From Odontocerum albicorne (taxonomy: Eukaryota > Arthropoda > Insecta > Trichoptera > Odontoceridae): a DNA stretch of 64,000 nt. How positions within the stretch are numbered: position 1 is the stretch's first letter; every line of letters starts with the position of its first letter. The DNA is taken from NCBI GenBank assembly GCA_949825065.1, contig OX463849.1, positions 31,112,043-31,176,042 of the forward strand. The letters are read 5' to 3'. A program made the translations under genes and the position numbers. The notes below the pieces were generated by a model. It was not told the origin of the DNA. It did not search any database and was given only the letters and a program-made list of their open reading frames with translations. Shown piece by piece: positions 11,630 to 22,320 of this stretch.

Positions 11630-12152
11630 TTGGGAGTAAAAATTTGTTTGGGCCGTTTCCAAACGATGGCTCTGGCTGTTTTGAATGGTTCATAGTTACA
11701 GCCGATTTTGGCGGTTTCAGAGAGGTTAGACATCTGCCAATAATATTCAGTTTATATCGCTTTGAGTTTCATGCAAAAACCTTGTTTTGTAGTGTTGAAA
11801 ATGTCGAATTTTGTGTTAACCAAGCAGCATTTGTGGGAGGTTTTAATTTTCTGCTTTAATTGGAAGAAAAGTGCAGCTGAAGCCCATCAAATGCCTGTCA
11901 AAGTTTATGGTGACGCTGCTCCAACTGATAAATCGTGTAGGGAATGGTTTCGACGTTTCAAGGATGGAGATTTCAGCGTCGAAGACAAGCTTCACTCTGG
12001 ACTGCCAAAAAAATTCGAGAACAAAGAATTAGAGGCATTACTCGAAGAAGATCAGAGTCAAACGCAAGAGGAGCTTGCAGAATCATTGGGAGTGACTCAA
12101 CAAGCCGTTTCCGTATGATTGAGAGCCATGGGAATGATTCAAAAACAAAGAC
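11630..12152 (+). mobile_element. Truncated mauritiana-like mariner
   Basis: The left end TATTGGGAGTAAAAAT and the coding start match the near-complete copy at 56831-58134. The transposase N-terminus reads SAAEAHQMPVKVYGDAAPTD, CREWFRRFKDGDFSVED and QTQEELAESLGVTQQAVSV (two HTH motifs), then stops at TGA 12116-12118. Homology ends near 12152, before the catalytic domain. Dead 5' fragment. Confidence 0.85.
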
Positions 12153-12734
12153 AAATTTATATTCTATAATTAAACTTTAAAAATTATTTTTTTGCTATCA
12201 AGTCTAAAATTATAAAAGCTGTCTTGAATAACTTTTTAAACTATTTGATTTATCTATCTTAATTTTTAACAATGTGTCAAATATTTAAAAACAGTTTTCT
12301 AACTTACCTTTATCGAAGTTCTCTTCTAACGATACTTGTCAAATTGAAAGCAAAAGTTAAGTGATAATACTTACTAAGATTTTTGTGCTTTTATAGTTTG
12401 ATTAGCAATACTTCGTTTTAATTTTTTAAGAGGTTACTTTTAAAAATAAGTCATTTACCTACGGCTATAGCCATGTGAACACAGATGTTATCAACTTACT
12501 GTAACAAAATTATATAAATTTAATTGTGTTCCTATCAAATATTAATCTCGACTTCTTTTTATCTTAAGTTGATTTTTTTCTCGATATCGACTGTGCGTTG
12601 ACTGTAACATGCAATCAGGTCATGCTATCAAGTCAGCTTATTACATTTCCTACCTGCAGCTTTTTTAACCATTGTTTGATCATTGTGATGTTTATAGAAA
12701 CAAACTCACAATCCTTACTTGACCATGGGCAAAT
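12153..12734. other. Intergenic
   Basis: No feature recognised. Confidence 0.5.
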
Positions 12735-12905
12735 AGACTTCTGTGGCTTAGTTGATAAGATGCCTTTTGTTCAATTTTCGTTGGAACCCAGATTAAAAAA
12801 AAAACATTTTAATTCGTTTTTATTTAAAGCCTCTTACATACGGTTGGTTTAAAGAGACTGCTATATGTCAATAGGCCTGCCAGGTTGTACTGAATATAAT
12901 GAAAA
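12735..12905 (+). mobile_element. tRNA-derived SINE, degraded
   Basis: Head CTTCTGTGGCTTAGTTGATAAG, A-run, and tail GGCCTGCCAGGTTGTACTGAAT match the family. The B box is eroded. Confidence 0.6.
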
Positions 12906-14884
12906 TGCAACATACATGTAAGACAAAGTTTCTTGTGTCTTTTATTCCTTTGTCATTATTTCATTTCGTCACCGATATTGCAGGAACACGTAACTTGATT
13001 TTTTGGTATAAATAACTTTCTTTATTTTTTGTCATCTCTTGTATCATTGACACATATATTTATTTTCAACGCGGAACACATTTATTCGTAACTGCAATAC
13101 CAAGTGACACTTTTATTTTATTATATTTTTGCAGAAAAATAGTTTTTTGTCTCCCCTGTAAAATTTGGGCAATCCTAGATACGTGTTCCTGCAGTATCGG
13201 CGACGATTTATTGAGGAACTCCGAGACACTCCAAGTCAAGCTGTCTTTGTCCACTTTGTTAATTATAGTACAACAAAAGATCTGGCCTTAGAACACGGCG
13301 CTCTTGAAGAGTAAACTGTTCTTTAACTATTATTACATCTGTACATAAGAATGATCAATCTAAATCTCCAGAGAATCAAGTTGATCATTTTGTCACATTT
13401 AAAAAACTTCATGGCCAAGTAAGTGATGCCTGTCTTCCACCCGTGTATTTCGAACTCAATTTCCGAAAATACCAAAAAAATAAATAAATTTAAGATCCCT
13501 GTATGGATAAAAAGTTCATCTGGCCGTGTAGGTGGACTTTGTAGATTTCGCATGCTCCAAACTGGGAGTGTTGAATAATTTTAATAATTCCTAAACCTCT
13601 AAAGGCCAAGTTCAACTTTGAATTATTATTTTTTTGGTTATTTTCTTGAATTTAATTAAAATTTCCGGTTACTTAGTGTTATCCGACCTACTATCGGTGC
13701 CACCAATATACTTTTCACACTCCTGTTTGGCAGTGCGGGTGTAGGAGGGGCAGTTGCATGCCCCCATTAAAAAAGATCAACTGTATTGTAGAATTATTCA
13801 TATTTTCAGTTAATGGATCATAAATATCCAATATTAACTGCATAATGGTCTTCAATTCTTCTAGGTCCTTATGTTGTCCTACTCCATAGTTCATTTACAT
13901 TGACGATTTAGCATTATGTATTGTACTGTCCAAAATTACATACTCCTGATTAGTGGAGAGATTGAAATATTACCAAATATAAAAAAACAAACCTAACCTG
14001 AACTCTCATATTTCCTATATTATTGTACAGTGCTGAAACATTGACTGAATAAGTCTGAGAATATGCAACAATCAATTCCTTTGAGATATGATGTTGGATT
14101 CGCATGCTGAGAATTCAGTAGATCACCAGAAGAACAAACTTCTTCATACTCCAGAGTTAAATGTGACAGTAAGACTGTCAATATGCTTCTTGCATATCCT
14201 GTGGTTCTTTGGGCAAATTTCTAGATTAAAACCAGATAACCTGGAGAAATTAATGGTCATAGGCAGTGTCATGAAGAAGTCAGAATGTTAGCAATATGGA
14301 GTGATCAGGTCAAGCAATTGACAAGGGGAAGCCTGTATACTGCCATTCAAACGACAAGTGACTGAGAAGAGTGATGTGTTATCATAACCTTTACCCCAAA
14401 CATCCCATAGAACGCGATCTTCAGTAATGAGAAATGATCAATGTATTAATTGACCATTCATTACATTTGTATCTAATTTTACTTGAAAAAATATTTTCAA
14501 CACCAGCTTTATTTGGTTGGTCAATCATGTGTTCATGTATAGTTGAATGATTTTTGAAAAAGGTGTTAAAGTGATTCCTGGAAAGATTTTAGAATAAAAA
14601 TAAATTCTATAGTAAACATCAAATAAATGTAATGTACCAAGGTGGATCATTGACAGGACGGAACAAGGAGTGAGGATCTTTTGGAAATTTTATAAAGGCA
14701 TGTGTGTGAACCAGTGCCGCATTTGTATAGATGGTGCCCTTAAGCAGTTTGCCATTTGCACCCCCTCCTGCCCCAGCAATAAGAAATGCTAATCCTTTCC
14801 GTTTCGAATGATGATCTTGGATGATGATGTATTTCGTGCCACAACAAACCCTACAGTTTGCTTTGTTCTCCGCAAATGCATCTA
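12906..14884. other. Intergenic, one SINE scrap
   Basis: 13405-13480 (ACTTCATGGCCAAGTAAGTG, then CGAACTCAATTTCCG) is a degraded SINE head. Two segments with the words CGTAACTTG / CACGTAT and GGAACACG lie in opposite orientation near 12980 and 13190, unexplained. Nothing else is supported. Confidence 0.35.
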
Positions 14885-15228
14885 TTTATTTACTAAAAAC
14901 TTTTATTGCAAATACAATCTGGCGGGTTTATTGCCAGTCGGCAATCTCTTCCAATCAACCAGACAAAAGTAAATTAAGCATGTTACGAGGTCGCATAAAT
15001 CATTCAAATGACTATCCATCCCCACGAAATTCATAAACACATATGTGAGCATACGCCCACAAACCCCATAAAGACGGACAATCACCCGAACATTATTTTT
15101 CATACGAAGTGAGATATCATCAATCAAAAGGAAAAGAAGGGATGGTGGAGAGGAAAGGAAAAGAAAAATATCACGAATGAAACACATTATTTTACTGACT
15201 AGAAATGAAGAGTTTTTTCAGTCGCTTC

Positions 15229-15973
15229 TTAAAGCATGCCAAGGACGGAGCGAATCTTATATTGATTCCAGATTCTCACTACATGGACAGTAAAGGACGA
15301 CGTAAAGAAAGAGGAGCGGTGAACTGGAAAGGCCAATAAACAATCTCTGTTTGAGCGTAGCGCTAATTCATGATTGGAAAGACGCTGAAAATTTTCGGCG
15401 AGATAAGAGGAGGCGGCGGAACAGTTAAGGATATTATACAAAAGAGAGAGTATGTGAATTTGGTGTCTATTTCTAACATTCAACCAGTTCAATTCTTTCT
15501 GGTATGAAGTTATATGATCGTAATTACGTAGGTTGAAAATGAATCTTAGGCACACACTTTGAAGACGCTGTAATTTGTCCAGCTGTTCCTCTAACATCCA
15601 AGTAACATACGTCCGCATAGTCCAAAATCGGAAAGAGCAGAGATTGTACGAGTATAATTTTGGTTTTAGTTGGTAGGAATCTTTGCAACACTTTAAGGGA
15701 ATGAAGGCTGAAGAAGATCCTTCGGCTTATCTCATTTATTTGATCTCGCCATGAGAGAGTGTTATCTATTAGCACTCCTAGGTTTTTAACAGTTTTATGT
15801 AATGGTATGATAGAGCCATCAAGTAATATTGGAGGAAGTAAGTCAGTGTTGAATTTACTGAGAAGCTGAGGGCTGCCAATGAGGATCGCTTGAGACTTCT
15901 TAGGATTTTTGAGTAAGGCATGGTCCCCAGCCCACTCCGAGATCGATTGAAGGTCCGCATTAAAATTGTTCAA
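15229..15973 (-). pseudogene. CR1-like polyprotein, post-RT part
   Basis: Two overlapping minus frames (15973-15524 and 15618-15229) carry the thumb/post-RT region, with EWAGDHALLKNPKKSQ, NLGVLIDNTLSWRDQI and FNLRNYDHITSYQKELNWL. A frameshift in the overlap breaks the chain. Confidence 0.75.
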
Positions 15974-16211
15974 AGGTGCGTGAAAGAAATTTGGATCAAA
16001 ATGAATATATATCTATATAAAGATGATAAGTACATTTAAGAGACGATGTTATTGGGTTGATGAATATAGAAAAAAGGAGTGGAGAGAGAATTCCACCTTG
16101 GGGAACGCCTGCAGAGAGATCAGTCCATTCAGATACACACTCCTGGTATTTACAGGATTGTTGTCTTCCTTTTAAATAGCTCGAAAATTAGACAATGACC
16201 GATTCAGAGAA

Positions 16212-16484
16212 TCATAATGAACGCATTCGAGCCATAAGCAGATCAAAGTCTACAGTATTGAATGCATTGCTTAAATCCAATAGACATAACAATGTCAGCC
16301 GCTTAAAGCTCATTCCACGTCTCACATCATCCGTAATCTTGACTAGTGCGGTAGTGGTACTATGTCCCGGACGAAATCCTGACTGCAACGGATTAAACAG
16401 TTCAAATTGATTAAAGTGAGAGTCAATTTTAATGTCATTGAAGTCCATATTCACTATTGTGTCTAACAAAAATATTATGACCAA
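16212..16484 (-). pseudogene. CR1-like reverse transcriptase, palm fragment
   Basis: The frame includes SGFRPGHSTTTAL and CLLDLSNAFNTVDFDLL, the RT palm motifs before and at the first catalytic aspartate. 5' truncated. Confidence 0.8.
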
Positions 16485-16490
16485 TGTATG

Positions 16491-16894
16491 GATAGTATAA
16501 TATTTAGTATGGGTTGCCTTAAGTCATAGTTTGCGATTGGTCATCATGCGTCCACGTGCTGAATTCATGTGGCGGTACACGGATTATTTTTTCAAATATT
16601 CTTTTTAATATTTCTCAAATATTTTTATAATCTTTTTAAATAATGCCTAGTCCTCACACGTAGGTTGTTAGTACATTCTACAGCTGTCTCAAAAAGTCTC
16701 TCTTCCTTTTACTCTTGAAAAACGATCAAGAGAGACAAAGATAAATTTTTGTAGCGCACTTTGACTGTTGTGCGTTATAAGGTTTCGGCATAACTAGTGA
16801 ATTTCCATTGTGTTATGTTTTTCATTAAGAAATACAGATGGCTTATACAAAATATATCATCTTCGTCACATTAAATGCAATGCTTAGAAATTCT
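16491..16894. other. Intergenic
   Basis: No feature recognised; not evidently part of the flanking LINEs. Confidence 0.4.
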
Positions 16895-17164
16895 TTCACC
16901 TATAGGACCATCATCATCATGCTAAGTCCCTATTCGGGTAGGCAGAGGATCCAGATCACCACTTAATTTTATCATTGTGTATCTTTCACTTCTACCACGT
17001 TCATATAACTCGTCATGCGTACTCTCTTATTATAAAGCTTTATTCCCTCTTTCAGAATTTGATTGATGTGGTCATGCCACGTTTTCTAGGTCTTTCTGTG
17101 TGCATACCTTCTATACTGCTCGTATAGATAATTTTTATAACAGCACAATTCCTCAACTTGCTCT
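16895..17164 (-). mobile_element. RTE-like LINE 3' end
   Basis: Plus-strand CCTATTCGGGTAGGCAGAGG, the CTTCTACCACGTTC stretch and the complement of AGACCTAGAAAACGTGGCAT fit the RTE-like tail on minus. Confidence 0.55.
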
Positions 17165-17650
17165 AATCTTTATTAATTTATTTAACACTTCATTGTAAAA
17201 ATAATCTAGCTGGCTTATTGCTACACGGCAATATCTTCCAACTAATCAGACAAAAGTAAATAAAGGAAGCTACAGTCGCAAAAAATATTCAAATGATTAT
17301 TCATCTTACAAATTAATGAACAATACACATAGTGAAATATCATAAATGAAAGGAATATGAAGGGATGGTGGAGAAGAAAGAAAAATCATGAATAAAACAT
17401 GTTATATTACTGACTTGAAATTAAGTGTTTTTTTTTTGTTACTTCTTAAAGCATGTCAAAGACGGAGTCTAAAATGGGTTTGTAACTGGTTCCAGAGTCT
17501 CATTGCATGGCTGCATGGACAGCAAAAGATGGCGTAAAAAAATAAGAATAGTGAACTGGAAAGGCCAATAAACAATCTCTGTTTGAGCGTACTGCTAATC
17601 CATGATCGGAAAATCACTGAATATTTTCGGCGAGATAAGAGGGGGCAGCG
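17165..17650 (-). mobile_element. CR1-like LINE 3' end, second copy
   Basis: Same order as 14885-15430: tail with CAATATCTTCCAACTAATCAGAC, ATATCATAAATGAAAGG, AAGCATGTCAAAGACGGAG, AAACAATCTCTGTTTGAGCG and GAATATTTTCGGCGAGATAAG. 5' truncated; ends about 250 bp beyond the SKA2-like stop. Confidence 0.75.
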
Positions 17651-17900
17651 GAACTTTCATTATTGATATTAGTTTTTTTTTTATTTAATTAAACACCAAA
17701 TTCATCAATATGATAAAATCAATATTAAAGACAGAGTTGAATTCATTATAAACATTACATAAAATGAAATACAGGTATGAAAAATAAATGCAGTCTTAAC
17801 AAAACAATAAAATATTATGCATATTAAACTATATCAGTCAGCAAGATGCCACATAGCTCCATGTCCATAGAACCAGCCATGTTGAAGGAGATAATTATAT

Positions 17901-18050
17901 CTATTGAGGAAAGTCTCCAATGAGCTCTCTAAGTCTAGTGAACCTTTCTCCAGTACTGTCCAAGCTTTCATGAAGCTGTTCCATGGATGCTCTTTGTGTT
18001 TCAATTATTGTTTTCAAATCTTCTTTCACTTGTGTGTACTCTTCTTTGAC
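17901..18050 (-). CDS. SKA2: SKA2-like exon 3
   Basis: Acceptor ATTTTCTAG, 49 codons from VKEEYTQVKEDL to ELIGDFPQ, stop TAG at 17903-17901. Heptad-like spacing of hydrophobic residues fits a coiled coil. Confidence 0.62.
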   Translation of the reverse strand, partial: VKEEYTQVKEDLKTIIETQRASMEQLHESLDSTGERFTRLRELIGDFPQ

Positions 18051-21000
18051 CTAGAAAATATGCAATAGTTTATTTATAACACTTGAAAAAACTCACTGTT
18101 TCAGAAGTGGGCAAACTTTATTAAGTTCAAAATTTAAAAAAAGTTAATGAAACTGACCATTGAAATATTTTACATACTATACAGAAAAGTAGAATACTGA
18201 ATCATATTTATTAAATAAGGTAAATAATTGTTAATTTAGCCTTAAATCTTAATAAATTGATAACTTTTTACTTGTTCTCTATCTATTGTTAAAATTTTCA
18301 TTGAATGAAGGAAAAAATTTAGAGGTTATTTTAATGACTGACTGTTTCATTGCATGACCTAAGTCTTTGTAATCAAATATAAATATGAAATACGAATTTG
18401 CAATGTTTGAATATAGTTGTTGCTCAGAAAGTGTGATTCTACACATCTGTATGCAATGTTACTTATGTGTCTGCAATTTTTTTTTCCTTCTTTGTGTTGT
18501 ATTTTTGGATTGGAATATGGATTTTAGTGGAATATAAATGGAATTCGCTTGTCCATAATGAAAAATATAATACATTACAACCATTTCCCACATTCATAGT
18601 TCGTTTATTAGCCATCGTTCATTTTTTTCTTATTTTGTATAGTACCTTGAACATACCAAATTGGTGATTCGGGCACATTGAAAAAGTGACTTGGAGACAG
18701 TACTGTTTTTGGCTGCAGTAATAGTTTTTGGGTTCAGAGACACTGAAGTATACACATAACTCACAGTTTGTCATTGCATGTCTTGGCAATACTATTGCAT
18801 GTGAAAAAGCAGTAATGCTCATATACGTACTTGGCATGAGCAAGTATTATTATCAGACAAACTCTTGATGAGACTGGAACCCTTCTTTCAATTTAATTTT
18901 TTACATACGTGGATGTCAAACGACTTACCAACTAAACAGAAAATCATCGAATGAGAAATAATTTCCCAAAAAAATAATGTTACTAGTGAAACTAACATCT
19001 TTGAAATCAAATTTAGTAGAGGACAACATAAAAAAATTCAAATTGAATGTTGAAGCCTGTTACATTAGCAGCAAACAAGTTACTTGTATGTCATTAAATA
19101 CCAGTAACGTAAAATGTAAAAAATAAACTCCATTATCAAGAATTATACAAATCAGTGTTCCCTCTAAACTGCGAGTTTGTCTTGACCCAGGACCATAATA
19201 ATTAGTAGCTATCCAACTATTTGAGACTTCCTTTCAAATATTATAAGAGTTCGGTACGTAATAAGGTCTATTATTTATTTTATTGCTAAGCTAAAAGCTA
19301 GTCCCAAAATATTCAGTTTATTTTAGATTAATCAAATGAAAACAGCTTTTCTTAAATCTCTTGTCCAGATTTGCCAATTTTTTTATTATTTTGGACTAGA
19401 ATGCATGCTTAATTAATAATTGTAGCTTGGATAATTTCCATAATAGTTACATCTGCATACCCTCGTGGTATCCTTAAGTAACAAGGATACGTTGGGAATT
19501 TCTTGGTCTGGCATGTGCATATAACTGTCAGATGAGTTTTGAGACAATGTTTCTGATTTCCATTCCAACATATCAAGTCGACTTTCAATTTCTTTTGTCT
19601 GAAAGAAAAATATTTTACCATTTTATAATAAATTTATTGCAACAACATAATAGCAAATCATGAATATAAGATAAAGGAGCAATTTTTTTATAACGTTGAA
19701 CGCATTTACTGCTAACCAATAGTAGCGCAGTACTATGGCCAAAATGGATTTTTTTAGCTTTTAGTGCCTGTATTATGAATAGATAAAAAAAAACATATAT
19801 TTACTCTTTACTGTACTAAAAAGTAAAGAAGATTTGCTTTGTGTAGTGAATTTTATTGGCAATGGCCGACTAATTCACTACTTTCAACGAAAAAGTTAAG
19901 AATGGACAAAAATGTAAAAACAATTTTTTGCATGTTTGTTTGTTTGCATGTTCAAAATCGAATGCGGTTGTATGAACAAACACGGTTACCAAATTTTGTC
20001 AGTTGACAAGCTGATGTGAGTTATGATCATAAGTCACACTTTCTAATATGAGTCATGAACTATTTCATAAAAGTTACTATAGCTCGCCAAGCTATATTGT
20101 GTGTGTTTCTTAGCGTTCACTTTACACCATAAATATTGCGAGGTCAGCAGTGAACCTGTTCAACAATTTTTTTTTTTGATAATTTAATAAAAAGTGCTTG
20201 TCTTGTAACATGGAGCCGTTTTTCTTGATGAGTTGCTGAATATTTATTTAGTAATTCTTTCAAATTTAAGCTTATTTCCTCTACACTATACACAAAGCTA
20301 CTACTACTAAAACTCCCCAAAAACATAGTGTTTGGTGAAAGTAGGCGCCAAAATGAATCGGGGACATTCTAAACTTAGATTTATGGACACCTTCACAAAA
20401 AGGCATCTTGTTGTGGAGAAAGTAAAGAACGGAAACTTGTGAAGAAGTATTGTTCAAGAAGGGCAGCTTATTCATGACCACATTTGGTTAATTAACCCTT
20501 TTAATCCCACGGGGCCGATTATCGGCCCCAACTGGTTTATTGGAAAAATCCACGGGGCCGATCATCGGCCTCAAAGTTTTCATACAAGTTTTTATGTTGA
20601 ATATATATTTTTTGAAACTTTGAGAATCATTCACTTTTAAAAGAATGCATTTAAAACTAAATATTAACTGAGATATAAAATAAAATATAAACTACTGTTT
20701 TTTTGCTAAAATATGCTGGGATTAAAAGCGTTAAGCAACTATGAATAAAGCAGTTCTGTGAGGTATCAGAGGATTCTGTTCATGTTTACAGCATATGTGG
20801 GAGAAGAGCCTGTGTTTCATCCATGAGCATGTGTCGAAATTGCTGTGACATTCCATCATCTCTCGTAGATGGAAGCAGGCCATCATCTATAACTAACACT
20901 GTTTATACTCTCAGCATGGAGTGTGTGGAGGCCACAAATTCTCTCCATCTGACTTACGTGAGTGTTATTACCAGATAAACTCTTAAAGCAGACTGGGGTT

Positions 21001-22320
21001 TTTTTGGGTAACATTGGGAATCGAAACCGAAAATCCCAGATAGAAGACTGAAACCAACTGACACTCCTGATCTTGGGATGTAATAAAGATGAGCATAAAT
21101 TAAAAATTTGTCAGATGTCACAGCTTAAATTGAAATTGGAGAGATCATTGGAAATGGGAGCTATGTTTTGGATTGTATCCAGAAATTGACCATGAATCAC
21201 AGAATTATAATTGCCCATTTTTATCCCAATTTAAAAATGAATTGCGCATTTGGCACCAAATCATATCTTAGCCAGTAGTATGTACATTTACAATTGTAGA
21301 ATTCTTGGATATAGACTTTATAACACATGTAAAAGGCAATGACGTGTTGTGAATGATATAAATAAATAAATTGGAATTTTCTGACAATGATAAGAATTTT
21401 GATTGTGTAACATTGACATAAATTTAGCCAATATTAAATAGGCTAGCATCACATCTTTACTTTTCGGAAAGCTGTAATTAATTTTGCAATATAATACATA
21501 CCGTCACACCATTTCCCTGTCAAGGTAGGCAAAGAAGACAGTATCAGACTTTTTAATATAAGTTATAAAGATTGGTACAATATTTTTACTTTATCAAAGT
21601 ACCATTTAACGCCAAAGAGTTAACGCCAAAGTGTAAATCAAGTTAATTAAAGAAATTAATATTTTTAAGTGGAAAATTCTCAATACATGCCACCGTGCTG
21701 CTTTCCTATCGGGGTACACAGAGAGGAGAGAGCGCAATACTTTCCTATCGCGGCACACATCTTTCCTCTCTTCTACGTCCATACAACTCTTACGGTTTCT
21801 CTAACTTTTTACATAACCTTCTTTAAAAATATACTTCACTTGATCCAATCATACTTTCCATGGAATTCCTCCACCATACCTATACCACTCACGTTTGTAT
21901 ATTTGTTTTGTTAGTACTGTATATTGTTTTGTTAGTACTGTATATTTTGTTAGTACGTTTGTACTGTATATTCAATCATTCGTTCTGCATGCCAAGTACA
22001 GAAATAATGCATTTTAATAAGTACATGTCAATTACTTTTCCTCTGGTGGCACCGAAATCCAAAATTCTTCAAAAAATTATGTCCCTTTTAAATTACATAC
22101 TTTTTACATTCGTTATGTAGCACAAACTATTAATTACCAAAACATTTTTTAAAAACAAATCACAGAAATTTTAAATGGAATTACATACAATATTGATTAA
22201 ACAAAATCATTCAAACTGGCACTATAATGTATAACTTTTCAAAAATCTACTTAGTTTCTATAATGAGTTCTATAAGTAAATGCTTACCGCTCTTTTTAAA
22301 TCATCAACAGCGCGCCGCAT
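17901..22320 (-). CDS. SKA2: SKA2-like kinetochore protein, 106 aa, three exons
   Basis: Exons 22320-22288, 19598-19461 and 18050-17901 join in phase 0 through GT-AG introns into a 106-residue, Glu/Lys-rich protein predicted to be mostly coiled coil. The N-terminus MRRAVDDLKRATKEIESRLD aligns without gaps to the first residues of vertebrate SKA2: V-D-x-L at 5-8 and E-S-x-L-D at 16-20 coincide, and the methionine falls at the same place. The later LLLKD and YTQVKEDL segments are also compatible. SKA2 (about 121 aa in man) is a small subunit of the Ska complex that couples kinetochores to microtubules through a coiled-coil dimer core. The assignment is from recalled family features and is not database-verified. 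An AATAAA on the minus strand lies near 17680. It starts about 2 kb from the C2CD5 start, head-to-head. Confidence 0.6.
18051..19460. other. Intron 2 of the SKA2-like gene
   Basis: 1.41 kb. A weak minus-strand SINE relic near 18840-18950 (GACTGGAACCC, ACCAACTAAACAG). Nothing else recognised. Confidence 0.45.
19461..19598 (-). CDS. SKA2: SKA2-like exon 2
   Basis: Acceptor TTTCTTTCAG, 46 codons from TKEIESRLDMLEW to LLLKDTTR, donor GTATGC. Phase 0 at both ends. Confidence 0.6.
19696..20163. mobile_element. Possible piggyBac-like MITE
   Basis: Inward-reading ends TTGAACGCATTTACTGCTAACC and TTGAACAGGTTCACTGCTGACC agree at 17 of 22 positions. The expected TTAA is TTGAA at both ends. Non-coding 468-bp interior. 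An imperfect palindrome ATAGTAGCGCAGTACTAT (19719-19736) is centred 31.5 bp from the left end; no second one at +43 bp is seen. Confidence 0.5.
20492..20734. mobile_element. TTAA-flanked MITE with GGGGCCGAT palindromes
   Basis: TIRs TTAACCCTTTTAATCCCA and TTAACGCTTTTAATCCCA (17/18) begin at TTAA on each side of a 243-bp element. Near the left end two 19-bp palindromes, GGGGCCGAT-T-ATCGGCCCC (20511-20529) and GGGGCCGAT-C-ATCGGCCTC (20554-20572), each preceded by CAC, lie exactly 43 bp apart. The first is centred 28 bp from the terminus. Piggybac-like by target and TIR start. Confidence 0.75.
21685..22040 (-). mobile_element. RTE-like LINE 3' end
   Basis: Plus-strand CTTTCCTATCGGGGTACACA, CTCTTCTACGTCCATAC, CACTTGATCCAATCATAC and ATTCGTTCTGCATGCCAAGT parallel the segment at 4372-4700. 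Confidence 0.55.
22288..22320 (-). CDS. SKA2: SKA2-like exon 1
   Basis: Eleven codons, MRRAVDDLKRA, then the donor GTAAGC. The nearest in-frame upstream stop (TAA) is 8 codons before the ATG. Confidence 0.6.

Larger units (their letters stand above)
14885..16490 (-). mobile_element. CR1-like non-LTR retrotransposon relic
   Basis: Read on minus: RT block LQSGFRPGHSTTTALVKI with catalytic-motif region LLDLSNAFNTVD (about 16420-16212), then AGVPQGGILSPLLF (about 16120-16080), then the YADD box degraded to YIDI (near 16010), then ILIGSPQLLSKF, SLHSLKVLQRFLPTK, LDYADVCYLD and a C-terminal DKLQRLQSVCLRFIFNLRNY block. Several frame breaks. It ends in the tail CAATCTCTTCCAATCAACCAGAC (plus strand) near 14900-14970. 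A jockey/CR1-superfamily element; no active enzyme possible. Confidence 0.8.
19599..22287. other. Intron 1 of the SKA2-like gene
   Basis: 2.69 kb. Holds the TTGAA/TTAA elements at 19696-20163 and 20492-20734, a degraded SINE head at 20960-21065 (minus) and RTE-like tail pieces at 21489-21545 and 21685-22040 (minus). A short tandem (GTTAGTACTGTATATT units) lies at 21898-21970. Confidence 0.55.
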
